From Rhipidocladum racemiflorum (taxonomy: Eukaryota; Streptophyta; Magnoliopsida; Poales; Poaceae): 64,000 nucleotides of DNA. A model generated the notes under the pieces. That model was given only the letters and a program-made list of their open reading frames with translations, had not been told where the DNA came from and made no database searches. The stretch covers positions 26,207,374 through 26,271,373 of the forward strand of contig CM070580.1 in assembly GCA_036346355.1 (NCBI GenBank), given 5' to 3'. Of this stretch, positions 8,905 through 21,071 are shown piece after piece. Both the position numbers and the translations under genes were made by a program. The first letter of the stretch is position 1; the number at the start of each line of letters is the position of its first letter.

Positions 8905-11900
8905 TCACATCCTGCTCTTCTTCACAGGGCCAAGCTCCTTGGCCTTCGTCCTCAGCTCATGCTTCTTGATCTTCCCCGTCGCCGTCTTCGGTAGCGGCCC
9001 GAAGACCACCGACTTGGGCACCCAGAATCCCGGCATCCTCTCCCGGCAGAAACTCATGATGTCGTTGGCCAGCGCCGCCTCGTCGGAGCCGTCTGCCCCT
9101 TCCTTGAGCGTGACGAACGCGCACGGCGACTCCCCCCACCGCTCGTCGGCCCTGGCGACGACCGAGGCCTCGAGGACCGCCGGGTGTGCGTACAGCACCT
9201 TCTCCACCTCCAGGCTGCTGATGTTCTCGCCGCCGGAGATGACGATGTCCTTCATCCGGTCCTTGACCTCGATGTACCCGTCGGGGTGCTTCACGCCGAG
9301 GTCGCCGGAGTGGTACCAGCCGCGCGCGAACGCCTCGGCGTTGGCCTTGGGGTTCTTCAGGTATCCCTTCATGACGGCGTTGCCCCTCATCACGATCTCC
9401 CCGTAGGACTTGCCGTCGGCCGGGACGGGGGCCATCGTTGTCGGATCAACCACGTCGAGGCCTTCCAGTGCAATGTACCTGATGCCTTGTCGGCAGTGCA
9501 GGCGGGAGCGCTCCTCCAGTGTCAGCGCGTCCCACTCGGGCTTCCACGCGCACACTGTCGACGGGCCGTAGGTCTCCGACAGGCCGTAAGTGTGCGTGAC
9601 ACGGAAACCGCGGATGGACAAGGCGGCGATGAGGGACGGCGTCGGCGCAGCTCCTGCCACCATGACATTGACGACGCGGGGGAGTGGCAGGAAGGTTTCG
9701 TTCGCCGGAGCGTTTATGAGGTTGTTGAAGACGACGGGTGCAGCGCACAAGTGCGTCACTCCTTGGTTTGCAATGCCAGAGTATATAGCCTTTGTGCTCA
9801 CCTGCAAAACACAAGCGCCATTGGTCTTTGAGAATCAAGATCAACTAGAAACACCTCTCGTGGGCAACATCTTTTGGTACCAAAAATGTATTCTAGAACA
9901 GTTCGACGATATCACAGGATGAGAGATACATTGCATTGCAACCACCAAGAGTCCAAAACGTATGAAGTTTTACTACCTATTCCACTCGGCAGGTGTTTTT
10001 TTAGTCAAGCAAGAAGGTGGGGTTGCAATTTCGTGCCTGTAATGCTTAGCAGGTCTAGCAAAATTTGCATCGCGTACCGCATGCCAAAAACAGGACTTGT
10101 ATGGTAGCTCGGCCAGTTTTGGCATGGAATTTGTCTTCATCATCAGGGATGTGGGTTAGCTGATTTTTCAGACACTGCCAATTGCATCAGCTGAAAGAGT
10201 AGAGCCTTAACATACCTGACGAAGACATATGCTGGTTCCGCAGAGGGCAGCCAAAGCCCAGGTGTAACACCAGCCATTACAATGGAACATGGGCAAAGTC
10301 CACAGGTAAACAGCTCCTTCCGGCATCCCCCACACCATAGCAACGCTGAGCGCCATGAGATAGGCACCGCGGTGGTGCAGCACGACGCCTTTCGGGCTGG
10401 AGGTTGTCCCGGAAGTGTATCCTAAGGCGATGCTCTGCCATTCGTCCTTCGGTGGCTTCCAGCTGAACTCTGGGTCACCGGTTCTCAACAACTCCTCGTA
10501 CTCCATAGCACCTTTTCCCAGAGCATACTGTATAGACTTCGGGTCGCAAGTCGGGTCGCCGATGACGATTAGAATGGGAGGCCTAAAAGCCCATCTCTTC
10601 TTCTCTGCAATTATCCTCAGGGATTCCTCGGCTAGGGTGAAGAATTCTTGGTCCACCATCACAACTTCTGCGACGGAATGGTCGAGGAGGAACGCGATTG
10701 TCTCCGCATTTAACCGGGTGTTGACACAGTTCACCACAGCTCCAGACATTGGGACGCCGAAGTGAGCTTCGTACAGCGCCGGGACGTTTGGAGCTATGAC
10801 TGCAACCTAAGGGGACCAAAAGAATCAAATAATTACGACTTAATCACAATATGCTGGAAAACCACTGTAGTACCCAAAGCATCCTATGAACCATATAAAA
10901 TCACAAGATGTATTTTAGCAGCCAAATAAATTGTCCAGTTAAAGGTGGGTTTTTCTTGGGAGTGTATAGATATCATCCAGATGTTTTTGTTTTAGCTAAC
11001 ATCCAAATTTTGGACCGTTGGATACCTCATCCGAATATCACCGGGCTGTTAGATCAAACCATAAGATCGGATGTAATCGATACTCCCAAATCTCAACAAT
11101 AATCGAATAGTCCTAGATTTAAGTGATTTTAGCAATAAAAACATCCAGACGATGTTTATCAAATCCTTTTTCTTTTGTCTCGAGGGTGTTGGTGGTACAA
11201 TGGACCCACCAAAGACCAAACATAAATTGGAAAAAAAAAATCATTCCACATGGTCCTTTGGCACGTCCAGGCAAGATATGTTTAACCCGGAAAAATATCA
11301 ACACACAGCCCAATAGGATCATGGATAGAGACTCTCAAGAAAAAAAAGAAAAAGAAAACTTATCTCATTCGACCATACACGGTGACGGTTCCGTGTTTTC
11401 TTTGATGACCAAATGTACTGAAGAACTAGTACTACTATCAGATACGACCACGATATAATAAAGTCACTTCAACTGATTCTTACTTTATATATATCAATTT
11501 TAGTCTTAATTACTTTATATATATCAATTTTAGTCTTAATTTATATAGAAGGCATATCCAGTGCAATCAAAGGTTTGATGCAATCACCGTACAATTCAAC
11601 TAAAAAAATTTCAAAAATTTCTGAAAAAAAATCATGGATGTATATCTCAACTTACCCCATTTACGTATAAAATTTCATGATTAAATTCGTCCTATGCTAG
11701 AAGTTATAAAAAAACAAATTTTACCCATAACGAATTTGATTATAAAATTTTATACGTAGATGTGGACCATGTGGTACGTTGAGATGTACATCTATTATTT
11801 TTTTTCAGAATTTTTTGAAACTTTTTTTAGTTGGATTGCACGATGATTGCATCAAACCTTTGATTGCACTGGATATACCCCCATTTATATATATCGATTT

Positions 11901-12859
11901 TAGTCTATACGAGAGAGTGAGAAAAAAGAAAAGAAAAGAGAGCTAGTTCTTATTTAGTAGTCAGCTTTACACAAATTATTTATATGCAAGAGAGCTATTA
12001 ATCTGTAATGAATTTTGCTAGTGTAGTTCTCCATAGAAGAAACGGGGAACAACAGATTAATTGCCCAAGATAGGCAACCTTCTGCACACCACGTACCACT
12101 GAATGGACTTGGTATTCAGTCTCTATTAACGAGACCGACCTACCACAAGTCAAGAGCAAGGGAAGATGAAGATCCCCTGTTTCAATTCTATTGGAAACAA
12201 AAGCTAAACAATTCACAAAACAAGGGAAACATGAATTGACAGAATCATATCCAGCAATCTAAAAAAAGGGCAGTAGCTAAGTTCTAAAAGGCAAAGCACC
12301 AAGTACGCACACTAGACAGTAACTTCATTTCACTATGTTTGTTCTTCTTACATTTAAGCACCATAGTGGTGCCCAGATATCTTCAGGTTGCAATCAGGAC
12401 AAGTGCCTTTCAGCAGTTACAGTCTTACAGATAGGGTCCATTTGCTATTAAAGATATTCAAATCGAACAAACTCTATACTGAATTTTCTGCCTAAACTCA
12501 TAGGGTAACAGGAAGAATAATCTACCTCTCCTGCTTACTTGTTTTTTTTATAAAAAAAAGAGATAAATTACCAAACTCACAAAAGAAAAGGAAAAAGAAG
12601 AGAAAATTACCGTGCTGCCTTGGCCGATCGACCGCTGCGCCAGGACGGAGGCGAGGCGGCGGCACCGGCGGTACGTTTCGGCCCATGTGTACCGGACGGG
12701 GCCGTGGACGACGGACGCCCTGTCCGGATGGGCCAGGGCGGCCCGCTCCAGGAACCAGAGCGGCGTCAACGCCGTGAAGTTGGCATCATTCCGCGGCAGA
12801 TCGTCGATGTCCCTCTCCGCCTCGGACCCGAACCCTTGCCCCGGCCCTTCCGAGCCCAT
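8905..12859 (-). CDS. peroxisomal acyl-activating enzyme (AMP-forming acyl-CoA ligase)
   Basis: Three exons: 12611-12859, 10216-10806 and 8905-9801, all with GT-AG borders and phase-0 joins, giving 578 residues. The protein activates a carboxylic acid with ATP to an acyl-AMP and passes it to CoA. Motifs: P-loop YTSGTTSSPKGVV at about 213-225, TYGLSETYGP at 351-360, YHSGDL at 443-448, then DRMKDIVISGGENIS, and the C-terminal PKTATGKIKK with the catalytic Lys near 557. The sequence resembles the plant AAE1/AAE11/BZO1 clade, which uses short-chain or aromatic acids; the substrate cannot be read from sequence. The protein ends in SRM, an established plant PTS1, so it should act in peroxisomes. 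The start ATG lies 119 bp below a TATA box. Copia A starts four bases past the stop codon, which is intact. Confidence 0.95.
11554..11876. mobile_element. MITE in intron 1 of the acyl-activating enzyme gene
   Basis: Terminal inverted repeats run for more than 60 bases: left ATATCCAGTGCAATCAAAGG, right its complement CCTTTGATTGCACTGGATAT. It is 323 bp and non-coding. A short 30-bp direct repeat (TATATATCAATTTTAGTC...) occurs twice just before it and once just after it. It lies in a 1.8-kb intron, away from the splice sites. Confidence 0.85.
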
Positions 12860-12977
12860 CGTCTCTCTCTCTCTCTCCCTCTCCCGCAGAGATGAAGACG
12901 GTGACGAAACGGCAGTGTGCCGAAAGCGTGAAGAGAGAGAGTGAGGTGACGAGGCGAGGCTGCTCGGCGCTCAGTGC

Positions 12978-12985
12978 TATTTATA
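12978..12985 (-). promoter_or_regulatory. TATA box of the acyl-activating enzyme gene
   Basis: On the minus strand the sequence is TATAAATA, 119 bp upstream of the ATG at 12859. The inferred 5' UTR between them contains a GA-rich run (plus-strand CT repeats 12861-12885), common in grass leaders. Confidence 0.75.
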
Positions 12986-13136
12986 GCTCCTGAGCGAACT
13001 CTCCAAGTGCACAGTGCCAGCGGCCTGTACGCCGGGACAACCGTCTGATCAACGCCGGACGCCGAAGATATGTTGTGTATGGGAGGCGATAGACTTGAAT
13101 TTGGACTTGGCCACCGCGATGGGTTGGGCCGGGGAC

Positions 13137-13236
13137 GCCGGGGCCATGGGTTTCAGGGGCTCTTTAGTCTCTCTCTCTCTACGCCGGGGCCATGGGTTTC
13201 AGGGGCTCTTTAGTCTCTCTCTCTCTCTCTCTCTCT
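13137..13236. repeat. 46-bp tandem duplication with CT runs
   Basis: The unit GGGGCCATGGGTTTCAGGGG plus a CT run occurs twice in tandem, about 150 bp upstream of the TATA box of the acyl-activating gene. The second CT run is longer. Confidence 0.85.
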
Positions 13237-13380
13237 CGGCTCGTAGCGGGCCTAGCGGAACTCCGCTTTACCGCATCGTTTGTTCTTGTTCATGCCTTCT
13301 CTGTTCTGCATATGCACTTTCATTTGGATTTCAGTCCCTGGAGTTCATTTTTTTTAAAACAATCAAACAGGCGTGCACTT

Positions 13381-15833
13381 TGAAATGCCCCAAAAATTTC
13401 AAAAGAAATTGAAAAATCAAATGTGGATTTTCGTTTTGAATTTTGAGTTTGATCTCGAACTACTCGGTTTGAATTGGAGATTAGGGTTTGGAATCGAGTT
13501 TTGAGCTCACCTGGGATTCCTCGTCTTGGACCGCCGGCTCCTCCTCGCGTCGCGTCCCGTCGTGCGCCTGCTTGGACCGCCGGCTCCTCCTCGCGTCGCG
13601 TCCCGTCGTGCGCCTGCTTGCATCGCCGCGTCATCCTCCGCCTCATTGGTCGTGCCCGTTCGCCGCGTCAACACCCCGCTCGCCCATGCCGCCGTCAGGT
13701 TGCCATCCCGTCAAGGCGTCAACGCGCCCGGCTCACTGCCTCTCCCCCTTGACGCGTGTGTATAAGAACCCCTTAGCCCCCCCCCTCCCCGCCCCGCTCT
13801 CCAGCTCGGTGAGCTCTCCGCCGCCCCTCCCTTTCTTCTCCCCCTCCGGTCGAAGCCCCACCACCGCCCTCACTCCCCACCGCCCCAAAGCTAACCCTAG
13901 CCCCGGCCCCACCGTTTCCCCTCCCTAACCCCCCCTTCTTCCCTTGCTCTGGCGCCGTCGCTTGCCCCGAGCGCCGCCGCTCTCCCCTCGCTGTTGCGAG
14001 TCCTCCGCCGCCTCCATCCCTGGCCTGACCCCCACCCCCACTCGTGCACCGCCTGCTCAACTCCCCACCCTCCCTTTTCTTTTTTCTTTGGCCGGCCACA
14101 GACGCTGCGTGGCCACTCGGCCACGCCCGGGCCGTGGGCTAAAACCTTATTTGTGTGGCCCACAAGCCTTTTTCTTTTTATTTCTTTTTCTTTTTCGGAT
14201 TTAATTAATCCGAGAAATCCAAGAAAATCCAGAAATTCTCAAAAAAACCCAAAAAGTCAAAAAATGACCAAAATATACCATCTTGACCGTTTCGATCCAC
14301 TGAGTCCAAAAACTGCCTCCGTTTCGCCATTTGAAGTTCCGAGAATTCCAAAATTGCCAAGTTGCCCTCAAACCTTCTCCGGCCGTTTTCCCGTTTTCGT
14401 TTCGTTTCGTCGTTTTTGTTCGTTATTGTTTATTTATCATTTTTCGTTCGCTTTGAGCTAGATTCGACGTTCGCACAATACCCGGAGTCCGAGCAGTTCC
14501 TAGAGCAGGAGCTGGACCAGGCAGGAGCCGAGTACAACAACGTCGACTTCACCCTAGACAATTCCGCCACTCGGCATGGCAAGCCGCACACCTTTGAACA
14601 TATTGAACCCAATTTGCCTCGATAATATTGTAGTATTTAATTTATATTGCATTACATTGAATTGTATGTTTAGTACTGAAACTCGTTAGTTTAGAATGAC
14701 ATGCAACATAGCTATACCGAGTTTGGTGGGTTTGGTGGTTGGTACGCGCAGGTACCAGATGGGTTTGTGGATGTTGTAAAGCTTGGTCTTGGGCAACATA
14801 AGGTTAAACCCCCTTGAGCAAAGAAAATAACTTAAGTTTTCGTTCAACCACAAGTTGGGACCGATCAGTTCAGTTGAACCGTTTCCCAACATAGCTCAGT
14901 ACATTGTCCATCCCCTGGGAATGCTTACATTGCATGGTGGTACCATTCTTGGAAGGAGAATGGGGAGTAGTCATTCCTTGTAGGAGAATGACTGATGGGT
15001 TGGTGGGACAGGAATGAGGCGTCATTCGCCGGTTCTCACAACGATATGTTACCCACGCAGTATTGGAACATGACTCCTGCGTTGGCCAGTGGGGTCCCAA
15101 GAACAGTGGGTCCGAGTACCTATCGGGTAGGAGCTACCATGGGGATGTTCAATCAAAAGGCTGTGATTATCTCGACCCAGCCGTATGCATTTAAGTTGCA
15201 TGTAATTTGCGCATGGCATTAACGACCGTAGATATCTTGTGGGTAAAGCTGAGCAGTTCTGCAGAGTCAAATTAATGGTATTCAAATATGCCATGCTTCC
15301 GTTTAATGAAGCTAAGTTTGAACTGAGGTGACTCCCGTAACCAAGTTCAAGTAGTTCTTGGTGAATTTTTGAGAATGTGGCTCAATGGTGACAACTTTGT
15401 GTAACCCCCTTGTTACTATTATTTATGGTTTGTGTTTCAAATATAAGATGAACTTGCAAATGAAACTGCATCTATATATTTATGCCTTGTGCCACCTTTG
15501 ATGCTCCCTTGCATGTAGTATTCAGTGTTTCCCGTACGACTTGTTGAGTACGGTTGTGTACCCACCCTTGCTCGTAGATAGCGATTTGGTTTGGTTTAAA
15601 GTTTTAGTCTTTTGCTCAGGCTTGCCTGTGTGGTGTTTTGGTTGTACTCTATTTGGGCCCTACTATGCCTATTTTTGTAAAAACTTGGGTGCTATGCCTT
15701 ATATTCTATAAAAGCAGTTGAATTCATCTCTTGCTTGGTAATGTATACTTGGTTCGCGACAGCTAATCTTCCTGGGTAGCTGTTGAGGTATTTAAACGTA
15801 CCACCTGAAAAGACGGTCCGTTGGTCCGTTGCA
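13381..15833 (+). mobile_element. solo LTR, family 1, copy 1
   Basis: A 2453-bp segment begins TGAAATGCCCC and ends CCGTTGCA. It is flanked by the 5-bp duplication CACTT (13376-13380 and 15834-15838). It has TG...CA ends, a TATA-like TGTATAA near 13761, a C-rich transcribed part, and no gag-pol. An opposite-strand copy spans 54445-60206. Length and style suggest a Ty3/Gypsy LTR of the long-LTR (Tekay/Del-like) type, but assignment to a family needs a search. It sits about 390 bp upstream of the TATA box of the acyl-activating gene. Long ORFs in its GC-rich part are not genes. Confidence 0.85.
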
Positions 15834-16162
15834 CACTTTGGAACTTTTTACGCCCTGCTTGTATGGATCATACCATGATTCGTAAAGCTATTTACAGCGT
15901 GAGAATTTTTTTTTGGAAAAAATAGAGTAATTCACCCGTAGTTTCTATAGAAACTTTTTATTGTTCAAACAGCTTTAGAACGCACTTCGCCCCTGCACGT
16001 CCAACCTATCTAGATTGCACATAACTTAAGCAAATTGACAAATAGGATATCAAAGTTCCTTTATTCGAGAATTAAATTTTGTTTGAAAAACAAGCTGAAT
16101 TTTTCGTGCAACTGTGCAGGTAGCTACTACAATTACGTATATTTTATTTTTAAATAAACTTA

Positions 16163-16163
16163 T

Positions 16164-16225
<62 letters not shown>
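16163..16225. repeat. (AC)n(AT)n microsatellite
   Basis: About 10 AC units are followed by about 22 AT units. A likely length-polymorphic marker. Confidence 0.95.
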
Positions 16226-16227
<2 letters not shown>

Positions 16228-16420
16228 CAACTGTAATGCTTATACTGAAAAGGAGGATATTTCTCGTACAACTGTAACCTTTCTTATATATGATTAATCT
16301 ACATTGTTATAATCTGAACTCATCAAAATAAATATTTTGGATCTTTCTCTTTTGTAACGTGATCTTTTTTGGTCCTGAAAAGCGAACATTGTAACTTTTT
16401 TCTTTACTTTAATAAGATAA

Positions 16421-16671
16421 CTAGTTATATGCCCGTGCGTTGCTACGAAAAACAAAATTGACAACGAAAAATAAAGATTAAAAAATAAAAAAAAATACTA
16501 TTTCATAAGATCAAACATCTATCTTTAACGCTCCGTTTCTTGTAAAAACTGGCTAATTAAAGCAACGCTTCGTTTCTTGCGTAGGGCAATTAAGCAGGGC
16601 AATTAAGTAGGGCAATTAAGCAGAGCAATTAATGTGACGTGGGAAGAAACTCTCACTTTATATAGTAGAGA
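16421..16671 (-). mobile_element. small non-autonomous Helitron
   Basis: On the minus strand the element begins TCTCTACTATATAAAG and ends in a GC hairpin (GCAACGCACGGGC) followed by CTAG. It lies between an A and a T as Helitrons do, with no target duplication. It is 251 bp. Inside are four tandem copies of a GGCAATTAAGYA unit. No coding capacity. Confidence 0.85.
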
Positions 16672-18129
16672 TTAGTAGGGTAGCCCGCTCATTTATGTGA
16701 CTATATTAGTTTTAAAGTTTGTTGTATCAAATTATATAACTTAGATGTTTAGGAATATGTTTACCTATCTTATAGGCCATTTAGATTTTTAAGGCATCAT
16801 AAACATTAAAAATGACAATACAAGCTTGAAAGAAAATACAACTCAAAACACATGATTGAAGTATGAGTTTTGACGAAAGAAAATCTTTGAGCATATTATA
16901 TAAAGTTGTTGCTGTTTTTGAGTACATAACCACTCTCTATCATGCATATATCATGTTGCTACATGGTATTATAGTACTTTACTCACAAAAACATGGATGC
17001 ACCGTGGGCTCCCTACCTTAAACTTATCTTGATCCCTCACGTGCCAGTTGCCGTACCGAATTGTATGTATCCTATCTCTTCTCGCCACCACAGCTTTTCT
17101 GCTTTGACATCCAACAACAAGTCAAATTCTTGATCGATACCTCTTAACCTCTATCCCTTCTAATGCACTACTCTATCACATAGTTATCTTCTATTTCTCT
17201 CCAACTATTGCATAATGCTGACCATTGTGACATCAACACACATACTCATGCAACCGTCGTTGATCCCTAACGAAGACAACCTTCACATTATCTCTGGTTG
17301 CCCCGAGCCCATTTCTTACGGCTGGGTTATCTCTACCTTGAACTTTTTACTCCTCTGTTCTCTGTACACATGTGTTTGTATTTGTATGGATGTATGTATG
17401 TATATACACATACATGATGCTATGTGTGCTTGATATCCACTTCTCCATTGTCATTCGCTCCTATTTTTTGACGTTGGTTAACTCAACGCTATGGCTTTCT
17501 CACTAGCCACATTGACTTCCCATCTTTACTGATGTTGGTATGTCTGCTTTAGTCACTATGTGGATAGTCAACTCAACGCTATGGCTTTCTCACTAACCAC
17601 ATCGACTTCCCATCTTTACTGATGTTGGTATGTCTGCTTAGTCGCTATGTGGAGAATCTTATCGCCATATCTAGTGACGTCGAGCCCCTCACCAGCGATG
17701 GCATGCTTCTAGCTTCCCGATGGCATGATATTTTCCATAGCTTGTCTTCAATGCAAAGCTTCATCTCCTCTCTGCTATGGCTTCATTTCCACTCTGCCAC
17801 GGCCATTGACTTTTTCAACAGTGTCGACACTCATCACTCATTGTCGAGGCCCTTGGCTCCTTCGACTCTGGTGTTTTTCTTCAACGACTCCAGCGAGCAG
17901 CACGACATTGTCCTCACCGAACGCCTAAGGTGAGCAGCGTGATATTGTATTCATCTCTGTGGTTGCTGTGTCGACTCTTTGCTTCCTTATGGTTCAATGC
18001 CTTCCTGTAGGCAGATAAATGACATTGCACTTTTTTGTGGTCTCGTACAACAACATTTGTGATATCCTCGTTATAACTTTTATTTTTATTTAAAATGTTA
18101 GTTATTTTTATTGTAGTTCGCATACATAT
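16672..18129. other. gene-free interval with a 90-bp tandem duplication
   Basis: No recognisable exon. From 17481 to 17653 a 90-bp unit starting ACTCAACGCTATGGC is duplicated in tandem with a few differences. Short ORFs spanning it (to about 17930) resemble nothing I know. Confidence 0.5.
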
Positions 18130-18720
18130 CAAATAGCTAATTTTATTTAATTTTTTCTCTAAAATATTAGTTATTTAAGTATCTTACTTTGGAGTTTGTA
18201 CATAAATCATTTTGCACTATTTTTATTTTTACTTCAATTTTCAATTAATTTTTGTTGGAATTCGTATACATACCCAATTGGCAATTTTTTTATTTAATTT
18301 TTTTCTGAATTATATTTATCTTGTTCGTACAGAAATCAACTTTCTTATTTTATTATAACTTTTTATTTCAGTTATTTTTCGTTAAAATTCATATACAAAT
18401 CCAATTGTATTTTTTTGTTTATTTTTTATTTTCAATTACATATATTTAGTTATTTTAATTTGGAACTCATATCAAAATTAAATTGAAATTGTATTTTATT
18501 TTTATTCCAAATTTTAGTCATTTTTTGTCGGAATTCACATATGAACCAAATACTAATTTTTTAAATTAAATTTTTATTCTAAATTAATTTTATTTAGAGA
18601 TTTTACTTTAGAATTATTTAGAAAATCAAATTGCTAGTTTTATTTTATTTATTTATTCAAAATTTCAGTTATTCATAGGTTGTACTTAACATAAACTCTA
18701 TTTTTTATCTATACCGTTAT
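18130..18720. repeat. degenerate AT-rich tandem array
   Basis: Units of roughly 100-130 bp recur about five times. Each has the order TTTAATTTTTT, a TTAGTTATTTT word, then a TTGGAATTCGTATAC-like word. Copies are strongly diverged, so borders are approximate. Confidence 0.55.
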
Positions 18721-18976
18721 AATTTGGAGTCACCACGATCAACTATGTATATCTTTATCTTTTTCCTCCAATTAGTATGAGAATTTCTAGCGCTTGAGAA
18801 CGAACGAGATGACTTCTTTTGACTTTAATTTAGATTGATAGAAAGAAGAATTTCCTGAGTATATGTTATAGAATTGTAATGTTGTGCTTATATTGAAAAG
18901 GAGATGAATCATCAAAATCTTGTCACTTATACATATCAGTCAATGCGCCCTTCTACTAACCATGAAACCTTGTAAT

Positions 18977-19257
18977 TCTCCCTCGATTCCAAAATATAAG
19001 GCCTATAATTTTTACTATCTTATTTCAAAATAAAAGACATGCATGTAGTTTTAATGCTCTTTTCTCTTTTTTTTTGCCCTTATTAATCTTTCTTTTCTTC
19101 AACATTTATAAATGAACATCCATACAACTATCATCTTTCTTATTCCCAAAACATTAATATTTTAGACACTACGATTATTTCACTCTGATCATTTTTTGAT
19201 TTCATACACTCTTTAATTCTTGTGCCTAAGTAAAATAGTTTGGAAATGAGGGAGTAG
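18977..19257. mobile_element. Stowaway-like MITE, diverged
   Basis: The left end reads CTCCCTCGATTCC and the right end GAAATGAGGGAGTA, the inverted CTCCCTC-type terminus of Stowaway (Tc1/mariner) MITEs. It is AT-rich and non-coding. The right side has the TA target; the left TA is not clear. A second relative, probably decayed, starts near 19668 (CTCCTCCGTCC). Confidence 0.6.
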
Positions 19258-21071
19258 TACTTGTAATACGCATTAAATGGCAGTTGCAAAAAATTCGTGC
19301 GATGATACAAATACCGATGTTGACCTGGCAGCGTATGAACGTGACGCAAACGCTGATGCAAGCATCAACAAGTTGTGTGGCATCGACGTCGTGCGCTCCC
19401 CCGCCCTGTCCTGGTTCAACGCATCAGAACGGAGGCTACAGCTACTGCGCGAGGCCACGAGCGCATGTTCACTGTTGCAATTTCAAGCGAGAACTGAGCT
19501 CCCACACTGAGCCCATCAGGCCGAAGAAGATAGGTGTGTGTGCCGGGCTTTGCTGCTGTTCCGAGTTCCGACCAATGTTGGGCCTCGAGCCCGTGCAGGC
19601 CCTATAAGCTCTACTCGTCTTCTGCCCTGCAGGTGCAGCCCACTGTCGCCGAGGGCCCTTGCTTACTCCCTCCTCCTCCGTCCAAATATAGGAGACATAT
19701 TCTTGAATAATCTTATCTATAAATATAAAACATATTTTATATTTTAATATAAAATTAGTGTATTCAGTCTTATTTTATATTTTACTATATATGCATTGAA
19801 TGTAGTCTTTCATTTTCAATATTTTTTTTAGTTTGTGTAGTAAGAAAAAAAAATACGTCCCGTAAAAATTTGAACGAGGAAGCAGTTCAGCGCCTCTGGA
19901 AATAAGACCCCGTCTGTGTGCCATGACTCGTGGAGACATAGGGGGTTGTTTAGTTGCCTGCATGCACAGAGATTTGCATCTACAGATGTATAATCTTATT
20001 TTTTTTTCCATGTTTGGTTGTCTGCATCTAGTTTTGAGCCTGGCTCTTTGGATGCAAGATTCTCCATGCAGCCTGGCTCTGGAGATACGTAGAAAATGGG
20101 CGTATCTTTAGATGCTGCCTCGTGTTCTGCGTAAGGGATCACTGCCATCCACAATAGTAAACCATGTATGTGGTGCCACGTGTGTATGTAAGTTTCTTTT
20201 TCTTTCGTTTTTCTTTATCTTTTAATTACCATCTCCGATTACCGAACCGATTTTAAAAATGGGTTCCTGACATTTTTTCGAACAAAACTAGACCACACTT
20301 GCTATATATATAAATTTTAAAATATTTAAATTTCGAAACACCTGTCTACTAAACACTCAACCAAACACCGTCTTTGCATATGTGCATCCCGTATCCTATC
20401 AGTTTGACTGAGTCGAACGGGCCAAGATCGCGAGAGAAGACAATACAACAGCCTCTCGACGGAGCCACTGCAGCGAGAATATTCTAATCGCCAGCAATTG
20501 TTCTTGCTGCACGTTTTTTACAAGTTGACCTGGCTGGCCTATCATCGTACTTTTGTTTCTCACCCTGCTCGCTCTATCTTTTTTTTCCCCTAGGTTATAT
20601 CCTGCTCGAATTTTGCCATGGCCGCACAAATATGGTAGCTTGCATCAGCCTTACATTCAAGCGCGAGTGAAAAAACTGAAGGTCTGTGCTGCTTCCGTAC
20701 CCTCCCTGTTCTTAACAAACATCTGTAAGCCTCAATGCCCTACGGAACTTCCTTGATGCTCTCGCCGGTTTTTACAAGTTGAACAAGAGGCCCAAAGTAC
20801 AACGGCAATGGGGGCAGAGATGGGTTTCGATTCATTTCCCCGTCGATCATGTAGCCACAGCTAGCGCTCAAACATCCAATTAAAATCCCACTATAGTTGC
20901 GGGGCAAATTTCACTTGTGTTATCTCATCACATGCAAGTTACATGCCATGATACATGCAATTGGCAGACTAGATGACGAAGCGTTTCGGTAAAGAGAAAA
21001 AAGAGAGAGAAATTAAGGAAGGAAAAGATTAGATGACAAGTCAAAGAAGTCTACTCGGTTCGTCCGTCAGA
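19258..21071. other. gene-free interval
   Basis: Contains a decayed Stowaway-like repeat at about 19668-19885 and a possible MITE between about 19940 and 20370 (ends GGTTGTTTAGTTG and CAACCAAACACC). The 77-residue frame at 19277-19510 matches nothing I recognise. The last 1 kb is plausibly the 3' region of the DUF4228 gene. Confidence 0.4.

Noticed and set aside
13474..14461. Several long frames on both strands
   Set aside because: They lie in the GC-rich part of a solo LTR defined by target duplications; no conserved protein.
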